A DNA stretch of 64,000 nt from the NCBI GenBank assembly GCA_032622095.1, contig CP136061.1:26528273-26592272 (forward strand). Direction: 5' to 3'. The notes below the pieces were generated by a model. That model did no database searches. It had not been told where the DNA came from and saw nothing but the letters and a program-made list of their open reading frames with translations. Shown piece by piece: positions 1 through 15,938 of this stretch. This DNA is from Siphonodentalium dalli (taxonomy: Eukaryota; Mollusca; Scaphopoda; Gadilida; Siphonodentaliidae). Each line of letters starts with the position of its first letter. Position 1 is the first letter of the stretch. The translations under genes were made by a program, and so were the position numbers.

Positions 1-167
1 CATAACTTGGCCTATCACACTTGCTGCAGACCGGTCTGTGGTATAATTAAATAATTTATGGTATGTCACATTTAAAGTCCCACCACAAAGCTGTGTGCTG
101 TTGTGTTTCATTGACATGTCGGTCTCACACGCCTTGCTGTGATAAGCTCGCAATCCGCATGTTTTAT
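1..167 (-). CDS. NXPE/PC-esterase-like gene copy 1, terminal exon (partial)
   Basis: The minus strand from 167 to 1 is open without a stop and encodes KTCGLRAY, then CGGTLNV and a Thr/Asn-rich stretch. It matches codon by codon the start of the copy 2 terminal exon at 47518-48059. The acceptor is a pyrimidine-rich tract ending CAG at 168-170. The exon starts in phase 1 (AT, then AAA ACA TGC), which fits the phase-1 donor of the GDS exon at 32093-32479; joining makes a GAT codon. In PC-esterase proteins the catalytic Ser lies in the GDS block and Asp/His in a C-terminal DxxH block; that block would fall to the left of base 1. The product is probably a secreted or Golgi carbohydrate O-acyl-modifying enzyme by family analogy; the substrate is unknown. 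Confidence 0.72.
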
Positions 168-171
168 CTGG

Positions 172-3100
172 AAGAATAAGAACGAAGAGGTATATACTCA
201 TTATGATCCCCCAAGGAGAGGTATATACTCATTATGACCCCCCAAGGAGAGGTATATACTCATTATGATCCCCCAATAAGAACGGAGAGGTATATACTCA
301 TTATGATCCCCCAAGGAGAGGTATATAATCATTATGATCTCCCAAGGAGAGGTATATACTCATTATGATCCCCCAAGGAGAGGTATATACTCATTATGAT
401 CCCCCAAGGAGAGGTATATACTTATTATGATCCCACAACAAGAACGGAGAGGTATATACTCATTATGATCTCCCAATAAGAACGGAGAGGTATATACTCA
501 TTATGATCCCCAAGGAGAGGTATATACTCATTATGATCCCACAACAAGAACGGAGAGTTATATACTCATTATGATCCCCCAAGGAGAGGTATATACTCAT
601 TATGATCCCCCAAGGAGAGGTATATACTCATTATGATCCCACAATAAGAACGGAGAGGTATATACTCATTATGATCCCCCAAGGAGAGGTATATACTCAT
701 TATGATCCCCCAAGGAGAGGTATATACTCATTATGATCCCCAAGGAGAGGTATATACTCATTATGATCCCACAAGGAGAGGTATATACTCATTATGATCT
801 CCCAATAAGAACGGAGAGGTATATACTCATTATGATACCCCAAGGAGAGGTATATACTCATTATGATCCACCAAGCAGAGGTATATACTCATTATGACCC
901 CCAAGGAGAGGTTTATACTCATTATGATCCCCCAATAAGAACGGAGAGGTATATACTCATTATGATCCCCCAAGGAGAGGTATATACTCATTATGACCGC
1001 CCAAGGAGAGGTATATACTCATTATGATCCCCCAAGGAGAGGTATATACTCATTATGATCCCACAAGGAGAGGTATATACTCATTATGATCCCCCGAGGA
1101 GAGGTATATACTCATTACGATCACCCAAGGAGAGGTATATACTCATTATGATCCCCCAATGAGAGGTATATACTCATTATGATCCCCCAAGGAGAGGTAT
1201 ATACTCATTATGATCCCCCAATGAGAGGTATATACTCATTATGATCCCCCAAGGAGAGGTATATACTCATTATGATCCCCCAATAAGAACGGAGAGGTAT
1301 ATACTCATTATGATCCCCCAATAAGAACGGAGAGGTATATACTCATTATGATCCCCCAATGAGAGGTATATACTCATTATGATCCCACAAGGAGAGGTAT
1401 ATACTCATTATGCTCCCCCAAGGAGAGGTAAATACTCATTATGATCCCCCAAGGAGAGGTATATACTCATTATGATCCCCCAAGGAGAGGTATATACTCA
1501 TTATGATCCCACAAGGAGAGGTATACACTCATTATGCTCCCCCAAGGAGAGGTAAATACTCATTATGATCCCCCAAGGAGAGGTATATACTCATTATGAT
1601 CCCCAAGGAGAGGTATATACTCATTATGATCCCCCAATGAGAGGTATATACTCATTATGATCCCTCAAGGAGAGGTATATACTCATTATGATCCCCCAAT
1701 AAGAACGGAGAGGTATATACTCATTATGATCCCCCAATGAGAGGTATATACTCATTATGATCCCCCAAGGAGAGGTATATACTCATTATGATCCCACAAG
1801 GAGAGGTATATACTCATTATGATCCCCCAAGGAGAGGTATATACTCATTATGATCCCCCAATAAGAACGGAGAGGTATATACTCATTATGATCCCCCAAG
1901 GAGAGGTATATACTCATTATGATCCCCCAAGTAGAGGTATATACTCATTATGATCCCCCAAGAAGAGGTATATACTCATTATGATATCCCAATGAGAGGT
2001 ATATACTCATTATGATCCCACAATGAGAGGTATATACTCATTATGATCCCCCAAGGAGAGGTATATACTCATTATGATCCCACAATGAGAGGAATATACT
2101 CATTATGATCCCCCAAGGAGAGGCATATACTCATTATGATCCCACAAGGAGAGGTATATACTCATTATGATCCCACAACGAGAGGTATATACTCATTATG
2201 ATCCAACAAGGAGAGGTATATACTCATTATGATCCCACAAGGAGAGGTATATACTCATTATGATCCCCCAATGAGAGGTATATACTCATTATGATCCCAC
2301 AAGGAGAGGTATATACTTATTATGATCCCCCAAGGAGAGGTATATACTCATTATGATCCCACAAGGAGAGGTATATACTCATTATGATCCCACAAGGAGA
2401 GGTATATACTCATTATGATCCCACAAGGAGAGGTATATACTCATTATGATCCCACAAGGAGAGGTATATACTCATTATGATCCCCCAAGGAGAGGTATAT
2501 ACTCATTATGATCCCCCAAGGAGAGGTATATACTCATTATGATCCCACAAGGAGAGGTATATACTCATTATGACCCCACAAGGAGAGGTATATACTCATT
2601 ATGATCCCCCAATGAGAGGTATATACTCATTATGATCCCACAAGGAGAGGTATATACTCATTATGATCCCCCAAGGAGAGGTATATACTCATTATGATCC
2701 CCCAATGAGAGGTATATACTCATTATGATCCCACAATGAGAGGTATATACTCATTATGATCCCCCAAGGAGAGGTATATACTCATTATGATCCCACAAGG
2801 AGAGGTATATACTCATTATGATCCCACAAGGAGAGGTATATACTCATTATGATCCCACAATGAGAGGTATATACTCATTATGATCCCACAAGGAGAGGTA
2901 TATACTCATTATGATCCCCCAAGGAGAGGTATATACTCATTATGATCCCCCAAGGAGAGGTATATACTCATTATGATCCCCCAAGGAGAGGTATATACTC
3001 ATTATGATCCCACAAGGAGAGGTATATACTCATTATGATCCCCCAAGGAGAGGTATATACTCATTATGATCCCCCAAGGAGAGGTATATACTCATTATGA

Positions 3101-6100
3101 TCCCCCAAGGAGAGGTATATACTCATTATGATCCCCCAAGGAGAGGTATATACTCATTATGATCCCCCAAGGAGAGGTAAATACTCATTATGATCCCCAA
3201 TAAGAACGGAGAGGTATATACTCATCATGATCCCACAAGGAGAGGTATATACTCATTATGATCCCCCAAGGAGAGGTATATACTCATTATGATCCCCCAA
3301 TTAGAGGTATATAATCATTATGATCCCCCAAGGAGAGGTATATACTCATTATGATCCCCCAAGGAGAGGTATATACTCATTATGATCCCACAAGGAGAGG
3401 TATATACTCATTATGATCCCCCAAGGAGAGGTATATACTCATTATGATCCCACAGGGAGAGGTATATACTCATTATGATCCCACAAGGAGAGGTATATAC
3501 TCATTATGATCCCACAAGGAGAGGTATATACTCATTATGATCCCACAAGGAGAGGTATATACTCATTATGATCCCCCAAGGAGAGGTATATACTCATTAT
3601 GATCCCCCAAGGAGATGTATATACTCATTGTGATCCCCCAATAAGAACGGAGAGGTATATACTCATTATGATCCCCAAAGGAGAGGTATATACTCATTAT
3701 GATCCCCCAATAAGAACGGAGAGGTATATACTCATTATGATCCCCCAAGGAGAGGTATATAATCATTATGATCTCCCAAGGAGAGGTATATACTCATTAT
3801 GATCCCCCAAGGAGAGGTATATACTCATTATGATCCCCCAAGGAGAGGTATATACTCATTATGATCCCCCAATAAGAACGGAGAGGTATATACTCATTAT
3901 GATCACCAATAAGAACGGAGAGGTATATACTCATTATGATCCCACAAGGAGAGGTATATACTCATTATGATCCCCCAAGGAGAGGTATATACACATTATG
4001 ATCCCCAATAAGAACGGAGAGGTATATACTCATTATGATCCCCCAATAAGAACGGAGAGGTATATACACATTATGATCCCCAATAAGAACGGAGAGGTAT
4101 ATACTCATTATGATCCCCCAAGGAGAGGTATATACTCATTATGATCCACCAATAAGAATGGAGAGGTATATACTCATTATGATCCCCCAAGGAGAGGTAT
4201 ATACACATTATGATCCCCCTATAAGAACGGAGAGGTATATACACATTATGATCCCCAATAAGAACGGAGAGGTATATACTCATTATGATCCCCTAATAAG
4301 AACGGAGAGGGATATACTCATTATGATCCCCCAATAAGAACGGAGAGGTATATACTCATTATGATCCCCCAATAAGAACGCAGAGGAGGTATATACTCAT
4401 TATGATCCCCCAAGGAGAGGTTATACTCATTATGATCCCCCAAGGAGAGGTTATACTCATTATGATCCCCCAAGGAGAGGTATATACTCATTATGATCCC
4501 CCAAGGAGAGGTATATACTCATTATGATTCCCCATTGAGAGGTATATACTCATTATGATCCCCCAAGGAGAGGTATATACTCATTATGATCCCCCAAGGA
4601 GAGGTATATACTCATTATGATCCCCCAATAAGAACGGAGAGGTATATACTCATTATGATCCCCCAAGGAGAGGTATATACTCACTATGATCCCCAAGGAG
4701 AGGTATATACTCATTATGATCCCCCAATGAGAGGTATATACTCATTATGATCCCCCAATAAGAACGGAGAGGTATATACTCATTATGATCCCCCAATAAG
4801 AACGGAGAGGTATATACTCATTATGATCCTCCAAGGAGAGGTATATACTCATTATGATCCCCCAATGAGAGGTATATACTCATTATGATCCCCCAAGGAG
4901 AGGTATATACTCATTATGATCCCCCAAGGAGAGGTATATACTCATTATGATCCCCCAATAAGAACGGAGAGGTCTATACTCATTATGATCCCCAAGGAGA
5001 GGTATATACTCATTATGATCCCACAAGGAGAGGTATATACTCATTATGATCCTCAAGGAGAGGTATATACTCATTATGATCCCCAATGAGAGGTATATAC
5101 TCATTATGATCCCCCAAGGAGAGGTATATACTCATTATGATCCCACAAGGAGAGGTATATACTCATTATGACCCCCAAGGAGAGGTATATACTCATTATG
5201 ATCCCCCAAGGAGAGGTATATACTCATTATGATCCCCCAAGGAGAGGTATATACTCATTATGATCCCACAAGGAGAGGTATATACTCATTATGACCCCAC
5301 AAGGAGAGGTATATACTCATTATGATCCCCCAATGAGAGGTATATACTCATTATGATCCCACAAGGAGAGGTATATACTCATTATGATCCCCCAAGGAGA
5401 GGTATATACTCATTATGATCCCCCAATGAGAGGTATATACTCATTATGATCCCACAATGAGAGGTATATACTCATTATGATCCCCCAAGGAGAGGTATAT
5501 GCTCATTATGATCCCACAAGGAGAGGTATATACTCATTATGATCCCACAAGGAGAGGTATATACTCATTATGATCCCCCAATGAGAGGTATATACTCATT
5601 ATGATCCCCCAAGGAGAGGTATATACTCATTATGATCCCACAAGGAGAGGTATATACTCATTATGATCCCCCAAGTAGAGGTATATACTCATTATGATCC
5701 CCCAAGTAGAGGTATATACTCATTATGATCCCACAAGGAGAGGTATATACTCATTATGATCCCACAAGGAGAGGTATATACTCATTATGATCCCACAAGG
5801 AGAGGTATATACTCATTATGATCCCACAAGGAGAGGTATATACTCATTATGATCCCACAATGAGAGGTATATACTCATTATGATCCCACAAGGAGAGGTA
5901 TATACTCATAATGATCCCCCAATGAGAGGTATATAGTCATTATGATCACACAAGGAGAGGTATATACTCATTATGATCCCCCAATGAGAGGTATATACTC
6001 ATTATGATCCCCAAAGGAGAGGTATATACTCATTATGATCCCCCAAGGAGAGGTATATACTCATTATGATCCCCCAAGGAGAGGTATATACTCATTATGA

Positions 6101-9100
6101 TCCCACAAGTAGAGGTATATACTCATTATGATCCCACAAGGAGAGGTATATACTCATTATGATCCCCCAAGGAGAGGTATATACTCATTATGATCCCCCA
6201 AGGAGAGGTATATACTCATTATGACCCCCAAGGAGAGGTATATACTCATTATGATCCCACAAGGAGAGGTATATACTCATTATGATCCCCCAAGTAGAGG
6301 TATATACTCATTATGATCCCCCAAGTAGAGGTATATACTCATTATGATCCCACAAGGAGAGGTATATACTCATTATGATCCCCCAAGGAGAGGTATATAC
6401 TCATTATGATCCCACAAGGAGAGGTATATACTCATTATGATCCCACAAGGAGAGGTATATACTCATTATGATCCCCCAAGTAGAGGTATATACTCATTAT
6501 GATCCCCCAAGGAGAGGTATATACTCATTATGATCCCCCAAGGAGAGGTATATACTCATTATGATCCCCAAAGGAGAGGTATATACTCACTATGATCCCC
6601 CAAGGAGAGGTATATACTCATTATGATCCCACAAGGAGAGGTATATACTCACTATGATCCCCAAAGGAGAGGTATATACTCATTATGATCCCCCAAGGAG
6701 AGGTAAATACTCATTATGATCCCCCAAGGAGAGGTGCATACTCATTATGATCCCACAAGGAGAGGTTTATACTCATTATGATCCCACAAGGAGAGGTATA
6801 TACTCATTATGATCCCCCAATAAGAACGGAGAGGTATATACTCATTATGATCCCCCAAGGAGAGGTATATACTCAGTATGATCCCCCAAGGAGAGGTATA
6901 TACTCATTATGATCCCACAAGGAGAGGTTTATACTCATTATGATCCCACAAGGAGAGGTATATACTCATTATGATCCCCCAAGGAGAGGTGTATACTCAT
7001 TATGATCCCCCAAGGAGAGGTATATACTCATTATGATCCCCCGAGGAGAGGTATATACTCATTATGATCCCCCAAGGAGAGGTATATACTCATTATGATC
7101 CCCCAAGGAGAGGTATATACTCATTATGATCCCCCAAGGAGAGGTATATACTCATTATGATCCCCCAAGGAGAGGTATATACTCATTATGATCCCCCAAG
7201 GAGAGGTATATACTCATTATGATCCCCCAAGGAGAGGTATATACTCATTATGATCCCCCAAGGAGAGGTATATACTCATTATGATCCCCCAATAAGAACG
7301 GAGAGGTATATACTCATTATTATCCCACAAGGAGAGGTATATACTCACTATGATCTCCCAAGGAGAGGTATATACTCATTATGATCCCACAAGGAGAGGT
7401 ATATACTCATTATGATCCCTCAAGGAGAGGTATATACTCATTATGATCCCCCAATAAGAACGGAGAGGTATATACTCATTATGATCCCCCAATGAGATGT
7501 ATATACTCATTATGATCCCCCAATGAGAGGTATATACTCATTGTGATCCCCCAAGGAGAGGTATATACTCATTATGATCCCCCAATGAGAGGTATATACT
7601 CATTATGATCCCACAAGGAGAGGTATATACTCATTATGATCCCACAAGGAGAGGTATATACTCATTATGATCCCCAATGAGAGGTATATACTCATTATGA
7701 TCCCCCAAGGAGAGGTATATACTCATTATGATCCCACAATGAGAGGTATATACTCATTGTGATCCCCCAAGGAGATGTATATACTCATTATGATCCCCCA
7801 ATGAGAGGTATATACTCATTGTGATCCCCAAGGAGATGTATATACTCATTATGATCCCCCAATGAGAGGTATATACTCATTGTGATCCCCCAAGGAGAGG
7901 TATATACTCATTATGATCCCCCAATAAGAACGGAGAGGTATATACTCATTATGATCCCCCAAGGAGATGTATATACTCATTATGATCCCCCAATGAGAGG
8001 TATATACTCATTGTGATCCCCCAAGGAGAGGTATATACTCATTATGATCCCCCAATGAGAGGTATATACTCATTATGATCCCACAAGGAGAGGTATATAC
8101 TCATTATGATCCCACAAGGAGAGGTATATACTCATTATGATCCCCAATGAGAGGTATATACTCATTATGATCCCCCAAGGAGAGGTATATACTCATTATG
8201 ATCCCACAATGAGAGGTATATACTCATTGTGATCCCCCAATGAGAGGTATATACTCATTGTGATCCCCCAAGGAGATGTATATACTCATTATGATCCCCC
8301 AATGAGAGGTATATACTCATTGTGATCCCCCAAGGAGATGTATATACTCATTATGATCCCCCAATGAGAGGTATATACTCATTATGATCCCCCAATGAGA
8401 GGTATATACTCATTGTGATCCCCCAAGGAGAGGTATATACTCATTATGATCCCCCAAGGAGAGGTATATACTCATTATGATCCCACAAGGAGAGGTATAT
8501 ACTCATTATGATCCCCCAATGAGAGGTATATACTCATTATGATCCCCCAATACGAACGGAGAGGTATATACTCATTATGATCCCCCAAGGAGAGGTATAT
8601 ACTCATTATGATCCCCCAAGGAGAGGTATATACTCATTATGATCCCCCAAGGAGAGGTATATACTCATTATGATCCCACAAGGAGAGGTATATACTCATT
8701 ATGATCCCCCAAGGAGAGGTATATACTCGTTATGATCCCACAAGGAGAGGTATATACTCATTATGATCCCCCAAGGAGAGGTATATACTCATTATGATCC
8801 CCCAGGGAGAGGTATATACTCATTATGATCCCCCAAGGAGAGGTATATACTCATTATGATCCACCAAGGAGAGGTATATACTCATTATGATCTCCCAAGG
8901 AGAGGTATATACTCATTATGATCCCCCAAGGAGAGCTATATACTCATTATGATCCCACAATAAGAACGGAGAGGTATATACTCATTATGATCCCCCAAGG
9001 AGAGGTGTATACTCATTATGATCCCACAAGGAGAGGTATATACTCATTATGATCCCCCAAGGAGAGGTATATACTCATTATGATCCCCCAAGGAGAGGTA

Positions 9101-9761
9101 TATACTCATTATGATCCCCCAAGGAGAGGTATATACTCATTATGATCCCCCAAGGAGAGGTATATACTCATTATGATCCCCCAAGGAGAGGTATATACTC
9201 ATTATGATCCCCCAAGGAGAGGTTTATACTCATTATGATCCCACAAGGAGAGGTATATACTCATTATGATCCCCAAGGAGAGGTATATACTCATTATGAA
9301 CCCACAAGGAGAGGTATATACTCATTATGATCCCCAGGGAGAGGTATATACTCATTAAGATCCCACAAGGAGAGGTATATACTCATTGTGATCCCCCAAG
9401 GAGAGGTATATACTCATTATGATCCCCCAAGAAGAGGTATATACTCATTACGATCCCCCAAGGAGAGGTATATACTCATTATGATCCCCCAATAAGAACG
9501 GAGAGGTATATACTCATTATGATCCCACAAGGAGAGGTATATACTCATTATGATCCCACAAGGAGAGGTATATACTCATTGTGATCCCCCAAGGAGAGGT
9601 ATATACTCATTGTGATCCCACAAGGAGAGGTATATACTCATTATGATCCCCCAAGGAGAGATATATACTCACTATGATCCCCCAATAAGAACGGAGAGGT
9701 ATATACTCATTATGATCCCCCAATAAGAACGGAGAGGTATATACTCATTATGATCCCCCAA
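172..9761. repeat. Giant intronic minisatellite, 31/38-bp units
   Basis: About 9.6 kb of head-to-tail units. The basic unit is 31 bp and contains GGAGAGGTATATACTCATTA followed by TGATC, a C run and AA. A second class is 38 bp because TAAGAAC is inserted before GGAGAGG. Frequent variants swap CCCCC/CCACA and AAGG/AATG. The long unit copies the intron sequence beside the acceptor at 171-192 (AATAAGAACGAAGAGG). On the transcribed minus strand every unit has a G run and a CCTCTCC tract. Short reading frames inside are artefacts of the repeat. Confidence 0.97.
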
Positions 9762-9945
9762 TAAACTTTAGAACAAACAGTATAACTGTATAATACAACA
9801 TAATCTAAATATGTATATAAATTTAATGACACATGACGGACAATATACATACAGTACGCAAAGAGTATGCGATAACAAACACACTGAACATCGAAGGGAA
9901 CCCACTAAGCCCACTGTGGATTACCGGGATTAAAGGTTCAGTGTG
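9762..9945 (-). other. Copy 1 intron block homologous to the copy 2 intron
   Basis: This block (TAAACTTTAGAACAAAC through AAGCCCACTGTGGAT) aligns with 48095-48196 beside the copy 2 acceptor (TAAACTTTAGAATAAAC through AAGCCCACTGTGGAT), allowing for an extra AT-rich stretch here. It shows that 172-9761 is an expansion inside an intron shared by both paralogs. Confidence 0.8.
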
Positions 9946-11178
9946 AACATGCGTGGTGCGGGTTTACACATGGTTCGGTGATATTAATGTGATCCATGGC
10001 CTGTCGCTGTGATCCATGGCCATTACGCGCGCCGTGTGTATACTGTCCTTGAGATTCTAGATAGCTGTGGGCGCTGACTTTAACATGTGTGTTTTATTTA
10101 TAGAATGGGAAATTTTGTGATGATTAAAAGTCGAACTGCGTCCGGTAAAAGGTATAGTTGGGAGTTTCAATTTCGTTTATTGTGGTTAATTAACGTTACG
10201 TCAATAATGTTGATTTGTGGTTTGTGTCAATTACAAATAAAAGAAATGAAAAAAGATAATTTGTATGTCTTATATTTCAACTTTTATAGACTTTTTTCGT
10301 TCTCCAGCCCACTGGGGGTTGTGGTCGGAGACGGCGGAGTCGGCCGCCGGTTCGTTAATTAGGTGCTGATTGTTATTGTTATTTTAACGGAATTCTGAGT
10401 TGGTCATTCGCGAAACCAATATATTTATATTCTATAATTACAATCATGTGTATATAATATATGATCGTGAGCGCGTTACCATTTCTGACTATGGTTTTCT
10501 TGTATATATTGAGATTTGGATAAAGCTGCCACCTGATACGTATCTGGAGATTATGCCTTCAAATGCACATCGACGGTCTGTCGTGGTTATTTGTACAGTA
10601 GTTGAATGATATTCATAAAACCATCACCATTGTGTTAGTATGTATGTTAAGATTGGCAACATGCCGGTATATCAGTTCTAAAATTATGAAAAAAGATCAG
10701 TTTCAAGCTGGGGTGTCACTTCCTCTTATTCGAGATCATTTGAAGCTGAATGCAGGTTGTACATGTATGTCAGTCTCCATGAGTGAAAATGAAAATGAAA
10801 ATCAGTAAGACCAGTTTTTGAGATATCATTGGTAGCTACACTGGGATCGTTGATCAGCTACACTGTTATAAAAATGCCCGTCAGTTTAACGGTGTCATAC
10901 CGCGCAACATCGCTGCCAACTTTGGACCATTAAACATACGGTCAGACTGTAGCATGGTCCACGGTACAAAACCACTAAAGTTACCGGCAGACTGTAACCA
11001 GTCAGTGTCAAACCATTATATTGTTTACGGTTCAACACCGTTTATTTAATATCAAGAATGTAACTAACATAGTTCAAACCAATGGTATTTTTCACGAGTC
11101 AACATGAATATTGTGCTCTTAATTTGCTAATTTACCGTAGAATTAGCCAAATTCCCATTGTAAGAATATGATTTGCCG

Positions 11179-11541
11179 GTATGCATTACGATTCATATGT
11201 TTTAGAATGGTCGAAATTAGTATTATTCGACACTGAAAATACATCTTAGTTCTTCTATTACGATCATAGTTTTAATGAAACATACATCCTCAAATGTATA
11301 AAGTGATAGACAATACTTATAAAACTTTGCAGTTTGCAGAGGATCAAACTTGTTTTTTGCCTCATGCAATTTAATCCGGAAAAAGGCTGCGCACGCGTAA
11401 TGTGTTCACCTTGCACTAACTACTGTATAAATATGGCTGCAAATAAAAACCGACACTAGTAATAGCTGATAAGCCAACCCATCACTATTCAGTTATGAGT
11501 AATACTAATTTCTTCCATTCTAAAACATGAATCGGCATGCC
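11179..11541. mobile_element. Small inverted-repeat element
   Basis: The left arm at 11179-11229 (with ATTCATATGTTTTAGAATGG and GAAATTAGTATTA) is the imperfect reverse complement of 11497-11541 (TAATACTAATTTCTTCCATT, CTAAAACATGAATC). Arms are ~45-50 bp and the interior is non-coding, which fits a degraded MITE. No clear target duplication was seen. Confidence 0.5.
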
Positions 11542-11708
11542 CTGTTAAGACATAAAAGAACACATCTACAATTAATACTTCCATGTACATGTAATATTAA
11601 AACATCTTAATGGCATGATTTTTGGTAACATGCTAGGCGTGAAAATTATCAAGTTACTTGTAAACAATTTTTTGGTTTTAACAGGTTAATCTGTACATCA
11701 TGATAACA

Positions 11709-12033
11709 CAGTACAATCAGAAGAAGTGGCATATTGGGGAGCGACTTTATTGCGATATTGAGCGCGCCTAATTGCGAAAAAGGCGTGATTATAATGCAAT
11801 ACCAACAATATGTCGTGCTTATTATTGCGATATTGAACGCAAAATATTGGGATACAAAGCGCGCTAAATTTCATAGAGACCCGATATTGTTATATTTATA
11901 TTAGATAAGTACTGCGCGTACAGTGTACATATAGTCTACATAAACGCTTATAAACGTTTCCAATTGCAATATTATTGTGATGTTGGGCGCGAAAATAGCG
12001 CGCTTAATTTACCACTTCTTTTGACTGGTACTG
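11709..12033. mobile_element. Small TIR element, possibly pogo/Tigger-derived
   Basis: CAGTACAATCAGAAGAAGTG at the left is matched by CACTTCTTTTGACTGGTACTG inverted at the right (one-base gap). The ~325-bp interior is non-coding. A CAG-starting terminus resembles pogo-type MITEs, but a TA target duplication is not clean, so the class is a guess. Confidence 0.45.
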
Positions 12034-13185
12034 TATATCAATAACAGCTAGTTGAGATTGAAACATTCAAGACAACAGCAGATCTCGTAATAACTGTGCG
12101 CGTTAACTTGGCGACACATTTTCGATAAAATTTGACAGCATGGTGCATCAAACTGTGTATACTGGTATCACGACACTTATTATCCATATCAGTGAGTCAG
12201 CCAAAGACATAAGAACATCCAACCAATAGTGCACTTCCGGTCCGTAAGTTATCGTAATAACTTGGTGATAACATGGCGAATAACGACAATGTCTCATATC
12301 GACAAGTTTGAATGAAATTGATGAACACGGGATGAATTGGTCCGTGTATTTGCAAAGTTGTACTTGTAAGTTGGAATTGTAGATATGTGATCATCCGTCA
12401 CTGTTTACGGTTTTGTTGTTGTTGGCATGCGGCTCTTCTGAATCACTCTTGTACATGTATGTGCTTTGAAACAATCAGAACACTGTCAACTGGATTGAAC
12501 AATTCAAGTTAAAAACAACATTCCAATAGCTGCTGCTGTATAGTTGATATTATTGTCACCAGTGTTTGACATCGAAGCTCTTGTTAATTGAACCTGTATC
12601 GTTTTGTGTCAGTAAATATGTCAGTGTTTTGATAGTCACAGCACTGTCAATTCAACACGAACAATGTGACGAATAAAGACAAGTCATATCCGACCGCTCG
12701 AAGAGGCAACGAAGAGGCAGCTCGAAAACAACCCAGTTGTCACAATTTAGTGGAAAATATCAATGATTAAGCCGGTTTTGCAGATTTAGAACTTGCCCGT
12801 TCACATAGGAACCGATGTCAGACAGTTTTACAATAGTGCACACCAATAGCAATTCGTGAATGATAAAGTCGGTTCACGAAAATAACGTAATTTAATTACA
12901 GACGCAAGATATGACGGAATGAATATGCCGGATCATCGCACCGAATACAAACAATTAACAATAAATATTAAATATAAGTAGAATCAGATTCAGTCATACT
13001 GCATGGAGTCACTATATATAATTTTGTCGCCGATAAATATATTGTTGAATTTTGACGGCACGAAGCGCACATTTTTAACTTTTACCATTTCCGGGGGGGG
13101 GGCATACAACAGTACACAGTACAGTAATTCACAGTACAACTGACATGGGACTGTCGGATTATGACGGTCCGACACTGTCAAACGG

Positions 13186-13866
13186 ACAGTATCTAACAGT
13201 GTATAACAGTATCTAACAGTGTATAACAGTATCTAACAGTGTATAACAGTATATAACAGTGTATAACAGTATCTAACAGTGTATAACAGTATCTAACAGT
13301 GTATAACAGTATCTAGTATCTAACAGTATCTAACAGTATCTAACAGTGTATAACAGTGTATAACAGTATCTAACAGTGTATAACAGTATATAACAGTGTA
13401 TAACAGTATCTAACAGTGTATAACAGTATCTAACAGTGTATAACAGTATCTAACAGTGTATAACAGTATCTAACAGTGTATACCAGTATCTAACAGTGTA
13501 TAACAGTATCTAACAGTGTATAACAGTATCTAACAGTGTATAACAGTATCTAACAGTGTATAACATTATCTAACAGTGTATAACAGTATATAACAGTATC
13601 TAACAGTGTATAACAGTGTATAACAGTGTATAACAGTATCTAACAGTGTATAACAGTGTATAACAGTATCTAACAGTGTATAACAGTGTATAACAGTGTA
13701 TAACAGTATCTAACAGTATATAACAGTGTATAACAGTATCTAACAGTGTATAACAGTATATAACAGTGTATAACAGTATCTAACAGTGTATAACAGTGTA
13801 TAACAGTATATAACAGTGTATAACAGTATCTAACAGTGTATAACAATATCTAACAGTGTATAACAG
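13186..13866. repeat. 10-bp repeat array (TAACAGTRTM), ~680 bp
   Basis: Uninterrupted array of TAACAGTGTA, TAACAGTATC and TAACAGTATA decamers. The first two commonly alternate as a 20-bp dimer. Single variants such as TACCAGT, AACATTATC and AACAATATC occur. It lies in the copy 1 intron. Confidence 0.95.
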
Positions 13867-13961
13867 ACTGTGCTTTGCTATGGGCTTGCCGAGCGATTAT
13901 GGCGCATATATAAAGGTTCTAATAGGTTATAGATAAGAAGCCATTCTTTGATGGCGATAAA

Positions 13962-15610
<1,649 letters not shown>

Positions 15611-15892
15611 ATCGTTTTTTCTTTTTTTGCGGATCAATTTATGGAAGAGCTGGTTGTCAGTCGATCGTGAATTGATAATTTACTCTTTCACCCGTGCTTT
15701 TTCGTAGCTTTTTGGACTCTTATCTCCCGACGTAGGGTTTGTCGTAGCTTTTTGGACTCTTATCTCCCGGCGTTGGGATTGTCGTAGCTTTTTGGACTAT
15801 TATATCCCGACGTGAGGATTGAGTAGTTAGCTTCTTTTATAGCATTAGACACGAAACGTTGTTGTCGTCTTGTCCATATGATGGTGCCCAGT

Positions 15893-15938
<46 letters not shown>

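Larger units (their letters stand above)
9946..13185. other. Intron DNA without a recognisable gene
   Basis: AT-rich sequence with only short chance reading frames, none with a domain or exon-like boundaries I can recognise. It holds the two inverted-repeat elements listed separately (11179-11541 and 11709-12033). A region around 11750-12000 repeats TTATTGCGATATTGAGCGCG-like phrases. A run of nine or more G lies near 13093. Confidence 0.6.

Noticed and set aside
3566-5104. Several 66-75-codon frames in both strands of the first array
   Set aside because: They are translations of the 31/38-bp repeat and have no stop only because of unit composition.
172-9761. CRISPR-like appearance of regular repeats
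   Set aside because: Units are head-to-tail with no unique spacers. The 31/38-bp alternation comes from an inserted TAAGAAC, not from spacers, and the context is an animal intron.
10087-10808. Three plus-strand frames of 68-91 codons
   Set aside because: No domain, no splice-site support and no homology to the paralogous intron as coding sequence.
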